A DNA stretch of 64,000 nucleotides. Origin: Anderseniella sp. (GTDB lineage Bacteria; Pseudomonadota; Alphaproteobacteria; Rhizobiales; Aestuariivirgaceae). The notes under the pieces were generated by a model, which saw only the letters and a program-made list of their open reading frames with translations, had not been told where the DNA came from and did no database searches. Position 1 is the first letter of the stretch. Each line of letters begins with the position of its first letter. The position numbers were made by a program, and so were the translations under genes. The DNA lies in contig DAOUPT010000009.1 of NCBI GenBank assembly GCA_030626025.1, positions 1 through 64,000 on the forward strand, read 5' to 3'. Shown here in pieces: positions 1-8,525 of this stretch.

Positions 1-2
1 AG

Positions 3-62
3 TGCATTTTTCGCTTTATTTTTACACTGGTTATGCTATTGACGCTCGCGCTGGCCAGTTAA
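3..62 (+). CDS. Possible C-terminal tail of a gene entering from the left edge (partial)
   Basis: Reading frame 3 is open from the window edge to a TAA at 60-62. It encodes about 19 residues, mostly hydrophobic (Ile, Phe, Leu, Val, Ala), which would fit the last membrane helix of a membrane protein. Nothing in so short a piece identifies a family, and an open frame of this length can arise by chance. The tRNA-Lys gene begins 23 bases later. A TTGACG at 39-44 inside this stretch could be a -35 element for the tRNA, but no good -10 follows. Confidence 0.3.
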   Translation, partial: CIFRFIFTLVMLLTLALAS

Positions 63-85
63 ACTGGTTGGTGGCAATGATGAGA

Positions 86-161
86 GGGCCCGTAGCTCAG
101 TTGGTAGAGCAACTGACTTTTAATCAGTAGGTCACAGGTTCGATCCCTGTCGGGCTCACCA
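86..161 (+). tRNA. tRNA-Lys (anticodon UUU)
   Basis: The sequence folds as a complete cloverleaf. The acceptor stem pairs 86-92 with 151-157, with one G-U pair. The D arm carries AGTTGGTA. The anticodon stem pairs 112-116 with 124-128 around the loop CTTTTAA, giving anticodon TTT at 119-121. The T arm contains GGTTCGATCC. The discriminator base is A158 and the CCA end (159-161) is encoded. It decodes AAA and AAG lysine codons. It stands alone; the next gene starts 132 bases downstream. Confidence 0.97.
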
Positions 162-293
162 TCGCCACCCCAGTTCTTCTCAAACCTAAAAAAGATTTTA
201 GTTTGCCCCGGCCTGCGTATATGGCACAATGTAAACGGGCAACGACCAGCAACGGGTAAGAGAGTATCTGCTGCAGTACAATAGGATTCTGAT

Positions 294-962
294 ATGAAAC
301 GGGTAACTTTCGCCATTTGTTTGCTGGCCTTGCTCCCGACTTCCGCGCAGGCAGGCTGCAAGAGCCATTATTCACCGGGGGTGGACTGGACAGGTTGTTT
401 CAAAGAACGACTGATGCTTAGCAAACGCCCCTCACAAAATACGGTTTTCAGCAAAGCATATCTGTCAGGAACATCTTTTTCAAAAAGCGATTTAACCGGG
501 GCCAAATTCACTGAATCTGAACTGATGCGGGTCAGTTTTACCGAATCTGTGTTGTCCAAAACCAACTTTGAGCGTGCTCATGGCAGCCGGATCAGTTTTA
601 AAAATGCCAATCTGAGAGAAGCAAACCTACACAAATCAGAATTACAACGCAGTAATTTCAGTGGCGCGGACCTTACCGGCGCCAATATGTTGAAAGGTGA
701 TTTTTTCCGGTCTAAATTTGAAGGCGCAAATTTGACAGACGTCAATCTCAGACGTTCAAACCTCTCACGAACCTTTTTTGCCGGAGCCATTCTTAAAAAT
801 ACAAACCTCACGGAAAGCTATCTTTACAAAGCCCATTTTGAGGGTGTGGATTTGCGGCAAACCACGGGTCTGGCGCAAGACCAGATCGATAGAATGTGTA
901 TCGATGACAAAACTCAGCTACCGGCCGGGCTGAAAAAACCGGAAAACTGGAGATGTGAGTAA
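294..962 (+). CDS. Secreted pentapeptide-repeat protein
   Basis: This 222-residue protein has a clear Sec signal peptide: basic MKR, a hydrophobic core, and a likely cleavage after AQA near residue 20. From about residue 50 to 190 it is built of five-residue repeats of the A(D/N)LXX/F type (for example SDLTGAKF, ANLREANL, ADLTGANM), expected to form a right-handed beta-helix. Cysteines near both ends could pair in the periplasm. The ATG has an AGGA Shine-Dalgarno seven bases upstream. The 3' end overlaps the convergent LysE gene by 49 bases. The fold is well supported; the function is unknown, since this repeat occurs in proteins of many roles. Confidence 0.85.
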   Translation: MKRVTFAICLLALLPTSAQAGCKSHYSPGVDWTGCFKERLMLSKRPSQNTVFSKAYLSGTSFSKSDLTGAKFTESELMRVSFTESVLSKTNFERAHGSRISFKNANLREANLHKSELQRSNFSGADLTGANMLKGDFFRSKFEGANLTDVNLRRSNLSRTFFAGAILKNTNLTESYLYKAHFEGVDLRQTTGLAQDQIDRMCIDDKTQLPAGLKKPENWRCE

Positions 963-1576
963 AGCAGTTTTGCAGAAATTGACCACATCACAACACCAAT
1001 TGAGAACTCCAATATACGCCAACTGGCTGGTCTTTCGAAAATAGGTGCCAAAAATCGCGCACCGTACCCAAGCGCAAAAAACCAGACGAATGAGGCCAGC
1101 ACTGCCCCGACCCCATATGCAATCTGGGCAAACCCTGCATAACGGGCCGACAACCCGCCGAGCAGAACAACCGTATCAAGATACACATGGGGGTTAAGAA
1201 ACGTCAGGCTAAGGACCGTTACAATGGTTTTGGTCATCGATGGTGGAGTGATTGGCGCAGTATGCAGGCTTTGCCTCTGAAAAGCCCGGCGAAATGCCAT
1301 CACCCCGTAAACAAACAGAAATCCCGCACCCAGAATCGTTACTACCGTGATCAGGTCAGGTGAAGACTGGACAATGGTGCCAAATCCCCCAACACCGGCA
1401 ATAATCAACACCGCATCAGACAAGGCACAAATCATAACCACAGTAAAAACATGCTCGCGAATAATACCGAGCTTGAGAACAAACGCATTCTGAGCGCCAA
1501 TTGCTATAATCAGCCCCGCACCCAGAAAAAAACCCGCACTGGCCGGTCCAGCCAGTACAGCCAATTGTTCAATCAT
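914..1576 (-). CDS. LysE/ArgO-family amino-acid exporter
   Basis: This 220-residue inner-membrane protein has about six hydrophobic helices and the LysE/ArgO signatures GAQNAFVLK near residue 27 and LNPHVYLDTV near residue 126, as in exporters of lysine and arginine. It begins 17 bases after the M19 dipeptidase gene on the same strand, so the two are probably cotranscribed. Cleavage of dipeptides followed by export of surplus basic amino acids is a sensible pairing (inference). The C-terminus overlaps the pentapeptide-repeat gene on the opposite strand. Family assignment is confident; the exported amino acid is not settled by sequence. Confidence 0.88.
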   Translation of the reverse strand: MIEQLAVLAGPASAGFFLGAGLIIAIGAQNAFVLKLGIIREHVFTVVMICALSDAVLIIAGVGGFGTIVQSSPDLITVVTILGAGFLFVYGVMAFRRAFQRQSLHTAPITPPSMTKTIVTVLSLTFLNPHVYLDTVVLLGGLSARYAGFAQIAYGVGAVLASFVWFFALGYGARFLAPIFERPASWRILEFSIGVVMWSISAKLLYSHLQFSGFFSPAGS

Positions 1577-1593
1577 GTCGTTGCCTGAAGTTA

Positions 1594-2655
1594 TTATGAT
1601 TTATCTTTATCTAACGTTACGTACAGCAGGTCGCACCAATTTTCAAAACAAATACGACGAATGAGCGCTTCGCCAAACTGTGCTTTTTCCATGGCATCAA
1701 TCAATTTGGTATTACCGCTGACATCGCCGATTTGTTTTGGCAGTTGACAGCCATCAAAATCAGAACCCAGAGCAACGCCTTTTTCGCCAAGTTTTTCGAC
1801 CAGATATGCCAGATGACGGATCATGACTTCCAGGTCTGTATCTGTGTCACGCGCACCATCAGGACGTAAAAAACCAACATTATAATTAAGTCCGACAACC
1901 CCGCCTGACGCTGCTATCGCATCTAGTTGCTTGTCAGTCAGATTACGCGGTGAAGGGCAAATTTCATGGATATTTGAATGGGTTGCGACAAGCGGCGCAT
2001 CTGACAAATCAGCAATATCCCAAAAACCTTTTTCATTCAAATGCGATAAATCAAGCATAACGCCCATTTGGTTACAGACCCGCACCAGCTCTTTGCCGGT
2101 GTCAGTCAGACCATTGCCCGTGTCCGGTGACCCGGGGAAACCCATCGGCACCCCCTCGGCAAATATATTATTTCGAGACCAGACCGGACCGATTGATCGC
2201 AACCCAGCACTGTAAAGCACCTCAAGTGCGTTAAAGTCCTTGTCAATCGCCTCGGCCCCTTCGATGTGCATCAGCATCGACATCTCGCCCTTGTCGGCGG
2301 CGACTCGAATATCGTTGGCACTACGAATTATCTTCACCCGCCCTTGCGATGCCTTTTCCATCCGCAGGGCCCGCGCGAACATGCGGTTGGTATAACGCAG
2401 AGCGTCTTCCTGTTCGATTTCAGCAAAGTTTGCAGGGTCGGTGGGGTCAAACTTGCTAAAATCGGTCTTCTCCATGGTCGATGGAACAAACATCGCAAAA
2501 AACCCACCGGCAAAACCTGCTGCCTTGGCCCGTGGAAAATCTACATCTGCTTGTGGAAACCCGGCAAAAAACTCAGCACTATTCTCTGAACAGCCAAACC
2601 GTTCCAGCTTCAAAAGCGTATCATTGTGTCCGTCAAAGACTTTGTAATCAGCCAT
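1594..2655 (-). CDS. Membrane-dipeptidase-type peptidase (M19 family)
   Basis: This 353-residue zinc peptidase belongs to the renal dipeptidase family. Visible metal and active-site residues are H10 and D12 (DGHNDT), E132 (HIEG), H205 (DLSHL), H226 (THSN) and D299 in GSDFDG. Family members hydrolyse dipeptides, and some act on other amide substrates. There is no signal peptide, so the enzyme is probably cytoplasmic. It lies 10 bases downstream of the 8-oxoguanine deaminase gene and 17 bases upstream of the LysE exporter gene, suggesting a small catabolic or salvage operon. Substrate cannot be fixed from sequence. Confidence 0.93.
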   Translation of the reverse strand: MADYKVFDGHNDTLLKLERFGCSENSAEFFAGFPQADVDFPRAKAAGFAGGFFAMFVPSTMEKTDFSKFDPTDPANFAEIEQEDALRYTNRMFARALRMEKASQGRVKIIRSANDIRVAADKGEMSMLMHIEGAEAIDKDFNALEVLYSAGLRSIGPVWSRNNIFAEGVPMGFPGSPDTGNGLTDTGKELVRVCNQMGVMLDLSHLNEKGFWDIADLSDAPLVATHSNIHEICPSPRNLTDKQLDAIAASGGVVGLNYNVGFLRPDGARDTDTDLEVMIRHLAYLVEKLGEKGVALGSDFDGCQLPKQIGDVSGNTKLIDAMEKAQFGEALIRRICFENWCDLLYVTLDKDKS

Positions 2656-2665
2656 CGTTAACTTC

Positions 2666-4006
2666 CTAGATTGAATTTAAAAACACTTTTGCCGCTTGCC
2701 CATGTTCGTACCTTAATCGCGAAATATCGATTCCAACAGGGTTGGCATCCTCAACCCGCCACTCCCCTCCAACCATCACCCGGTCAGCCGTATGAGCCCC
2801 GCAAAGCACCAGCGCAGCCAGCGGGTCTCCGGCACCTGAAAAGCGCAATTCGTCCAGTTTATACATGGCAAAATCAGCCTGCATGCCGGGGGCAATTTTG
2901 CCAATATCTTGGCGCCCCAGACAGGCCGCCGAACCTTCTGTCGCCCAACGAATAGCATCAAGATGGGTGGTTTTGGCACCCGGATACGTCAGCCGGTTAA
3001 TCATCAGGGCATGGCGAACGGCTTCCATCATGTTGGATGAATCGTTGGACGCCGAACCATCAACGCCAAGTCCGACCGGGCTACCGGCAGCTTCCAGTTC
3101 ATGGGTTTTGCAATGGCCTGAACTCAGCACCATGTTGGAGGTCGGACAATGACAAATAGCAACCCCTGCTCTGCCCAACCTTTCAACCTCGTCGGTTTCA
3201 AAATGAATTCCGTGGGCCAGCCAGGTGTTCTCATGCAACCAGCCGACATCCTCAAGATAATCAAGCGGTCGCAGTCCGAACAATTCCTGACAAAAGGCAT
3301 CCTCATCATGTGTTTCAGCCAAATGGGTGTGAAGTCGGCACGAACAGCTTTTGGCAAGATCAGCGCAACCTTTCATCAACTCACGGGTAACCGAAAACGG
3401 CGAGCATGGCGCCAAAGCAACCTGTATTTGCGCACCAGCGCTGTTGTCATGATAGGTTTTGATCACCCGCTCGCAATCGTCCAAAATTTCATCGGTATCC
3501 TGAACAACACTGTCAGGTGGCAACCCACCATCTTTTTGCGACAGGTTCATCGAGCCGCGAGTAACCGTCAATCTTATCCCCAGCGCCAGAGCTTCTTCCA
3601 CCTGAATATCCATGGCATTTTCCAGCCCGATCGGAAACAGATAATGGTGATCACTGGCACAGGTGCCACCCGACATCATTAATTCAACCAACGCCAATCT
3701 GGTTGCCAGACGATGCGCGTCAGGGGTCAGCCGCGCCCACACTGGATAAAGTGCCTGCAACCACGGAAACAGTTCCTTGTTGATAGCTTCCGGGTGGGCA
3801 CGGGTCAGGGTTTGATAGAAATGATGATGGGTGTTTATCAGGCCGGGCAAAACCACATGCTCACTGGCATCAAAAACCTGATCAACCGGGGTTGTCGGGC
3901 TTTTCCCACTGGCAACAACCTCGGAAATCACGCCACCTTCAATCACCACACCACCAGCAGCATATTCGCATAAAATCGCAAGCGGGTTTTTTATCCAGAG
4001 GCGCAT
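2666..4006 (-). CDS. 8-oxoguanine deaminase (amidohydrolase family)
   Basis: This 446-residue amidohydrolase of the ATZ/TRZ group resembles 8-oxoguanine deaminase (EC 3.5.4.32) most closely. Support comes from the metal-binding H60-x-H62 in NTHHHFYQTL, the following RAHPEAINKELFPWL stretch, HTHLAE, LAHGIH, CHCPTSN and the distinctive VDGSASNDSSNMMEA. The reaction converts 8-oxoguanine, a product of oxidised nucleic acid, to urate and ammonia. The neighbouring coxG-type gene often travels with xanthine-oxidase-type molybdoenzymes that also make urate, which fits purine catabolism. Related hydrolases share the fold, so the exact substrate is inferred from motif similarity. Confidence 0.85.
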   Translation of the reverse strand: MRLWIKNPLAILCEYAAGGVVIEGGVISEVVASGKSPTTPVDQVFDASEHVVLPGLINTHHHFYQTLTRAHPEAINKELFPWLQALYPVWARLTPDAHRLATRLALVELMMSGGTCASDHHYLFPIGLENAMDIQVEEALALGIRLTVTRGSMNLSQKDGGLPPDSVVQDTDEILDDCERVIKTYHDNSAGAQIQVALAPCSPFSVTRELMKGCADLAKSCSCRLHTHLAETHDEDAFCQELFGLRPLDYLEDVGWLHENTWLAHGIHFETDEVERLGRAGVAICHCPTSNMVLSSGHCKTHELEAAGSPVGLGVDGSASNDSSNMMEAVRHALMINRLTYPGAKTTHLDAIRWATEGSAACLGRQDIGKIAPGMQADFAMYKLDELRFSGAGDPLAALVLCGAHTADRVMVGGEWRVEDANPVGIDISRLRYEHGQAAKVFLNSI

Positions 4007-4015
4007 GAAATCCGC

Positions 4016-4744
4016 TCAGCCGATCCCACCAAACAAAATAAAGAAAAGCAGAATAATCGCAGCCCCGAGTGCGGCCAGGATAATAGCCACCAACGGACTT
4101 GATTCGGATTGCTTGGTAATCTGCTCCGGCTCTTGTTTTACCACAGCAGCAGGCTTTGCTGATTTCTGTGGAGCCTTTTTCGGTGCTTCTACAGAAGCTA
4201 CAGGTTGTTTTTTGACTGTTGCGGTCTCTTTAGCCCCTTTTTTGGCAGGTTTCTTAGCCGCAGCCTTCTTCCTAACGACCTTCTTTGCCGGTTTGCTGTC
4301 GCCGCCATCAGCAGCCAGTTTGGCAAACTTCTTGAAAAAATCATTAGCCATCTTCTTGGCCGTCGAAGCAATCAACCGGGAACCGATTTGCGCCAGCTTG
4401 CCGCCAACTTGCGCATCCACGTCATAGGTCAAAATTGTGTGGTCACCGTCTTCATCAAGCTTTACCGTCGCCTTGCCCTTGGCAAATCCGGCAACCCCGC
4501 CTTTGCCCTGCCCGCTCAAGACATAACTTTTAGGCGGGTTGAGTTTTGACAGTTTAACATCACCTTTAAACGTTGCCTTTACCGGGCCAACCTTGGCCTG
4601 CACCGTGGCGGAAAACTCCGTGTCGGACGTTTTTTCCAGCTCTTTACAACCAGTGATAGATTTTTTGAGAATGGCCGGATCGTTCAACGCTTTCCAAACC
4701 TGTTCGCGCGGTGCGGCAATCTTTTCTTCGCCCGACATTTTCAT
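4016..4744 (-). CDS. CoxG-like SRPBCC protein with Lys/Ala-rich linker and C-terminal membrane anchor
   Basis: Residues 1 to about 145 form a CoxG/SRPBCC domain (starts MSGEEKIAAPREQVW; later GKGGVAGFAKGKATV and YDVDAQVGGKLAQIGSRL). Residues about 150-215 are a low-complexity Lys/Ala/Pro linker, and 218-240 are a single hydrophobic helix ending in Gly-rich residues. CoxG-type proteins help place molybdenum hydroxylases such as CO dehydrogenase at the membrane. No cox structural gene is in the window; the next gene is the 8-oxoguanine deaminase, so a xanthine-dehydrogenase-type partner elsewhere is more plausible (inference). The first ATG (4744) has AAGGAAA upstream; a second ATG lies two codons in. 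Confidence 0.85.
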   Translation of the reverse strand: MKMSGEEKIAAPREQVWKALNDPAILKKSITGCKELEKTSDTEFSATVQAKVGPVKATFKGDVKLSKLNPPKSYVLSGQGKGGVAGFAKGKATVKLDEDGDHTILTYDVDAQVGGKLAQIGSRLIASTAKKMANDFFKKFAKLAADGGDSKPAKKVVRKKAAAKKPAKKGAKETATVKKQPVASVEAPKKAPQKSAKPAAVVKQEPEQITKQSESSPLVAIILAALGAAIILLFFILFGGIG

Positions 4745-4746
4745 GG

Positions 4747-5859
4747 CTAATTTCCTTTTTCCCAGTCTTGCATGGTTTGATTTTTAAACGCTTCAAAAGT
4801 TCCGGCCTCAATCGCGCTACGCATCCCGGCCATTAATTCTTGATAATAAGCAATATTGGCCCACGACAGCAACATCATACCAAGAATTTCATTGGCTCTG
4901 ACCAAATGATGCAGATAAGCCCGCGAATATTTATTGAGCGCCTCATGGCCGGAGGTCTCATCAAGCGGTCGCAAATCCTCGGCGTGTTTGGCATTGCGAA
5001 TGTTAATTTTTCCAAATCGTGTGAATGCCTGACCATGGCGACCGGAACGGGTTGGCATAACACAATCAAACATGTCGATGCCCCGCTCCACTGACAACAA
5101 CAAATCAAGCGGCGTACCAACGCCCATAAGATAGCGCGGTTTATCGGTGGGCAAATGCGGCGCGGTCACCTCAATGGTTTGCAGCATCAACTCCTGCCCC
5201 TCACCCACAGCCAAACCACCAATGGCATAACCTTCAAAGCCGATTGAAATCAGACCCTTTGCCGATTGCTCACGTAAATCCGCCTCAATCCCGCCCTGAA
5301 CAATGCCAAAACAGGCATGGCCGGGTTGCTCGCCAAAAGCTGTGCGCGAGCGTTCAGCCCAGCGCAAGGAAAGCTCCATCGCCCGTTGCGCATCATCGCG
5401 ACTGTGTGGAAAACCAACACACTCATCAAGTTGCATTTGAATGGTTGATCCGAGCAGGCGCTGAATTTCCATCGACCGTTCAGGGGTTAGTTCATGTTTG
5501 GAACCATCAATATGCGACTGAAAAGTCACGCCCTTTTCGGTAAGCTTGCGCAATTTGGCCAGTGACATCACCTGAAATCCGCCAGAATCCGTCAGGATAG
5601 GCCCATCCCATTTGATCAGGTCATGTAATCCACCAAGCCGCGCCACTCTTTCAGCCCCGGGCCGCAACATCAAATGGTAGGTGTTACCGAGAATAATATC
5701 GGCCCCGGCATCACGTACTTGATCCATATAGAGAGCTTTGACGGTGCCTTGTGTACCAACCGGCATGAATGCAGGCGTCTGGATATCGCCGCGCGGGGTT
5801 TTAACCACACCGCGCCGGGCAAGGCCGTCGGTTTTGAGCAGTTGATAAGAAAAGGTCAT
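4747..5859 (-). CDS. tgt: Queuine tRNA-ribosyltransferase (TGT), zinc site apparently lost
   Basis: The 370-residue enzyme exchanges guanine 34 for preQ1 in tRNAs with GUN anticodons. Catalytic parts are intact: D91 in TDSGGFQ (general base) and D265 in [13 protein letters not shown] (nucleophile). The usual CxCxxC zinc triad before the conserved YSRAYLHHL is absent: the equivalent positions are S303, H305 and L308, and the fourth ligand, normally His in a WHN motif, is A334 in [10 protein letters not shown]. Thus all four structural zinc ligands differ. The start codon overlaps the queA stop (ATGA), so queA and tgt are coupled. Identity is certain; the effect of zinc loss on folding is unknown. 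Confidence 0.96.
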   Translation of the reverse strand: MTFSYQLLKTDGLARRGVVKTPRGDIQTPAFMPVGTQGTVKALYMDQVRDAGADIILGNTYHLMLRPGAERVARLGGLHDLIKWDGPILTDSGGFQVMSLAKLRKLTEKGVTFQSHIDGSKHELTPERSMEIQRLLGSTIQMQLDECVGFPHSRDDAQRAMELSLRWAERSRTAFGEQPGHACFGIVQGGIEADLREQSAKGLISIGFEGYAIGGLAVGEGQELMLQTIEVTAPHLPTDKPRYLMGVGTPLDLLLSVERGIDMFDCVMPTRSGRHGQAFTRFGKINIRNAKHAEDLRPLDETSGHEALNKYSRAYLHHLVRANEILGMMLLSWANIAYYQELMAGMRSAIEAGTFEAFKNQTMQDWEKGN

Positions 5860-6953
5860 TTTTTGGGGAACAACAAACTGGAATCGCCATAGGAGTAAAA
5901 ACGGTATCCGCTTTCAATAGCATGAGCATAAGCTTTGTGCATAGTTTCCTGACCAGAAAAAGCGGAAACCAGCATAAACAGAGTGGATCGCGGCAGATGG
6001 AAATTTGTCATCAAACCGTCGATAAAGCGGAACTTATAGCCAGGTGTGATGAAAATGTCGGTACTATCTGAAAAGGCGTGAAGTTTTCCGTTTTCATCCG
6101 CAGCACTTTCCAGCAACCGCAACGCGGTCGTGCCCACAGCAATAATCCGGCGGCCCTGCTGTTTGGCCTCATTCAGGCGTTCGGCCAGTTCTGCTGACAA
6201 AACCCCGTTTTCCGAGTGCATTTTATGATCCTTGGTATCACCGGCCTTGACCGGCAAAAAAGTCCCGGCTCCGACATGCAAGGTGAGATATTCCAGCGAA
6301 ACACCGCGCGCCGAAAGCCTGGCCATCAAATCAGCGGTAAAATGCAACCCGGCGGTCGGTGCCGCAACAGCGCCGTCATGGGTTGCATACATGGTTTGAT
6401 AATCATCCAAATCAGCATCGTCACATGCCCGTTTGGAAGCGATATAGGGCGGTAGTGGCATCTCGCCATGGGTAGCAATCGCGGTTTCCAGAAACGGTCC
6501 CGACAAATCAAAGGCAAGTTCTATCTCGCCGCCCTCACCTTTTGCAACCACCTTGGCATTCAGATTGTCGACCATGCAAACATCGCCGGAGCCGGAAAAA
6601 CAAATGTTGTCGCCGACATTCAGCTTGCGGCCCGGTTTGGCAAAAGCCTTCCAGCTTGATGGAGAAAGATTTTGATGAAGGGTAACTTCAATATTAGGTG
6701 TAGTGGTGCCGCGACCGGTTCGAATGCCGCGCAGTCGCGCCGCAATTACCCGGGTGTCATTGCAAACAAGGACATCACCCTCATGCAACAAATCAGGTAA
6801 ATCACCGACCGAATGATCCGACAACAACTCATCAGACATTATTCCATCAGTCTGGGGTGCCACCAAAAGCAATCGCGCCGCGTCCCGTGGATTTGCGGGT
6901 CGCAGCGCGATGTTTTCTGTTGGTAGATCGAAATCAAAATCGTCTACACGCAT
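5856..6953 (-). CDS. queA: S-adenosylmethionine:tRNA ribosyltransferase-isomerase
   Basis: The 365-residue QueA transfers and isomerises the ribosyl group of SAM onto preQ1-modified tRNA, giving epoxyqueuosine, the step after TGT. The family pattern is visible from the N-terminal [15 protein letters not shown] through [24 protein letters not shown] near the middle and [14 protein letters not shown] near the end. Length is normal. The stop overlaps the tgt start by four bases. The upstream cyclophilin gene stops 15 bases before this start. Confidence 0.97.
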   Translation of the reverse strand: MRVDDFDFDLPTENIALRPANPRDAARLLLVAPQTDGIMSDELLSDHSVGDLPDLLHEGDVLVCNDTRVIAARLRGIRTGRGTTTPNIEVTLHQNLSPSSWKAFAKPGRKLNVGDNICFSGSGDVCMVDNLNAKVVAKGEGGEIELAFDLSGPFLETAIATHGEMPLPPYIASKRACDDADLDDYQTMYATHDGAVAAPTAGLHFTADLMARLSARGVSLEYLTLHVGAGTFLPVKAGDTKDHKMHSENGVLSAELAERLNEAKQQGRRIIAVGTTALRLLESAADENGKLHAFSDSTDIFITPGYKFRFIDGLMTNFHLPRSTLFMLVSAFSGQETMHKAYAHAIESGYRFYSYGDSSLLFPKK

Positions 6954-6968
6954 TGGAAAGTTATTCCT

Positions 6969-7433
6969 TTACGCGTCTGCAGCAACCTGCATTTTAACGA
7001 TTTTGTCAGGAGATGCAGGTGGTTCACCTTTGGCCAGCATGTCAACAAAGTCCATGCCTTGTGTAACCTGACCCCAAACCGTGTATTGACCGTTGAGAAA
7101 CGCCGAATCGCCAAAGCAGATAAAAAATTGGCTGTTGGCACTGTCAGGCATTTGCGAACGGGCCATGGAACAGGTACCGCGCACATGTTTTTCCTTGTTA
7201 AACTCTGCTTTGATGTCCGGCTTTGACGAGCCGCCCATACCAGTACCATTCGGGCAACCGCCCTGGGCCATAAATCCGTCAATCACCCGGTGAAAAATCA
7301 AGCCATCGTAAAATCCTTCACGGGCAAGCTCTTTAATCCGCGCCACATGACCGGGTGCCACATCAGGTTTCAACTCGATAACCACACGACCGTGGTCGGT
7401 TTCGAGATATAAAGTGTTTTCAAGATCGGACAT
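6969..7433 (-). CDS. Cytoplasmic cyclophilin-type peptidylprolyl isomerase
   Basis: This 154-residue single-domain cyclophilin catalyses cis-trans isomerisation of prolyl bonds. Motifs include LIFHRVIDGFMAQGG, GTGMGGS, CSMARSQMPDSANSQFFI and LNGQYTVWGQV. It has no signal peptide, unlike the paralogue just upstream (7462-7983), so it should act in the cytoplasm. The pair is a tandem duplication, and this arrangement next to queA-tgt and coaD is common in alphaproteobacteria. Called ppiB in some genomes; I leave the symbol open because two copies sit side by side. Confidence 0.95.
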   Translation of the reverse strand: MSDLENTLYLETDHGRVVIELKPDVAPGHVARIKELAREGFYDGLIFHRVIDGFMAQGGCPNGTGMGGSSKPDIKAEFNKEKHVRGTCSMARSQMPDSANSQFFICFGDSAFLNGQYTVWGQVTQGMDFVDMLAKGEPPASPDKIVKMQVAADA

Positions 7434-7461
7434 TGTAATTCCTTTTTTCAGGGGTTTGACC

Positions 7462-7983
7462 CTAGTTTTTTACATACATTTTGAGGATTTTATCAGGGTT
7501 GCGTGGTGGCTCGCCCTTGTTGATTTTATCGATACAGCTCATGCCTTTAGTGACTTTACCAAAAGCGGTATATTTCTCATTAAGGAAGTGCCCGGCAGCC
7601 AACATAATGAAAAACTGCGAGTTGGCACTATCAGGCGAGGAAGAACGGGCCATACCAACGATACCGCGATCAAATGGCGCACGGTTAAATTCAGCTTTCA
7701 GGTCAGGCAATTTGGAACCGCCTCTGCCGGTACCGGTCGGATCGCCAGTTTGGGCCATAAATCCGGCGATGACGCGATGGAAAATGATACCGTTATAAAA
7801 ACCTTTTTTGGCCAGACTTGCAATACGATTAACATGGTTGGGAGCCAGCGCCATGAAGGGTTTGATTTCAACTTCACCGCATTTCAGCTTCATAACGATT
7901 GTTTCAGCCGATGCCGTTCCAACAACTGCGGTACTCAAGCCAACCGCAAAAGCACCAGCAATGAGGGTTTTCATCATCTTCAT
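7462..7983 (-). CDS. Periplasmic cyclophilin-type peptidylprolyl isomerase
   Basis: This 173-residue cyclophilin begins with a Sec signal peptide (basic MKMMK, hydrophobic stretch, cleavage likely after TASA near residue 26), followed by the domain with GIIFHRVIAGFMAQTG, GTGRGGS and SPDSANSQFFI. I set the start at ATG 7983: the in-frame TTG at 7995 lies within the GGAGAG that serves as ribosome-binding site. It is the exported partner of the cytoplasmic paralogue 28 bases downstream and probably helps fold envelope proteins. Confidence 0.94.
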   Translation of the reverse strand: MKMMKTLIAGAFAVGLSTAVVGTASAETIVMKLKCGEVEIKPFMALAPNHVNRIASLAKKGFYNGIIFHRVIAGFMAQTGDPTGTGRGGSKLPDLKAEFNRAPFDRGIVGMARSSSPDSANSQFFIMLAAGHFLNEKYTAFGKVTKGMSCIDKINKGEPPRNPDKILKMYVKN

Positions 7984-8002
7984 TTGTCTCTCCAATAAAA
8001 TT

Positions 8003-8506
8003 TCAGGATTTGGTATTTAGACTAGCACTGACCATTTGCAAAGCCTCTGGTGGCACAAATGACGAAATGTCGCCGCCCATTCTGGCAATTTGCTTAACCA
8101 GCGATGAGGCTATCATTCGGGTTGCCGGAGACGCGGTGAGAAACACCGTTTCAATATTTGGCATCATCGCCGCATTCATCTGCCCCATTTGCACCTCATA
8201 ATCAAAGTCCGTGGCATCTCGAAGCCCTCGGATGATCACACTGGCCCCTACCCGCTGAGCAGCAGAAACCGACAGATCATCAAAAGTTTCAACCCGTATA
8301 TTCATGCCCGTTGCGGCAGAAATAGGGCCACAAACCGTTTGTAACAACGAGATTTTCTGCCCTTCATCAAGCAAACTCTTTTTACCGGGATGAACACCGA
8401 CACCAAGCACCAACTCATCAACCAGATTGGCGCAGCGAGTGATAATATCAACATGCCCGTTGGTTACGGGGTCAAAACTGCCGGGATAAAATCCAGTTCG
8501 GGTCAT
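8003..8506 (-). CDS. coaD: Phosphopantetheine adenylyltransferase
   Basis: This 167-residue enzyme catalyses the penultimate step of coenzyme A synthesis, adenylating 4'-phosphopantetheine. The nucleotidyltransferase signature GFYPGSFDPVTNGH lies at the N-terminus with the T/HxGH histidine at residue 18; later come RGLRDATDFDYE and the C-terminal ISSSLVK-type helix. Start ATG 8506 places the protein at the usual length and has AAAGG upstream; an upstream in-frame start at 8563 would add a non-homologous tail and overlap the RhtB gene. Confidence 0.97.
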   Translation of the reverse strand: MTRTGFYPGSFDPVTNGHVDIITRCANLVDELVLGVGVHPGKKSLLDEGQKISLLQTVCGPISAATGMNIRVETFDDLSVSAAQRVGASVIIRGLRDATDFDYEVQMGQMNAAMMPNIETVFLTASPATRMIASSLVKQIARMGGDISSFVPPEALQMVSASLNTKS

Positions 8507-8525
8507 TTTGAAACCTTTGTTTTTT

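Noticed and set aside
162-293. Terminator after tRNA-Lys (AAACCTAAAA ... TTTTAGTTT near 181-204)
   Set aside because: The stem is almost entirely A-T with a bulge and has no T-run, so it is too weak to call.
59-375. Minus-strand open frames across the tRNA-Lys gene
   Set aside because: They are antisense to a tRNA and the pentapeptide-repeat gene start and show no coding features.
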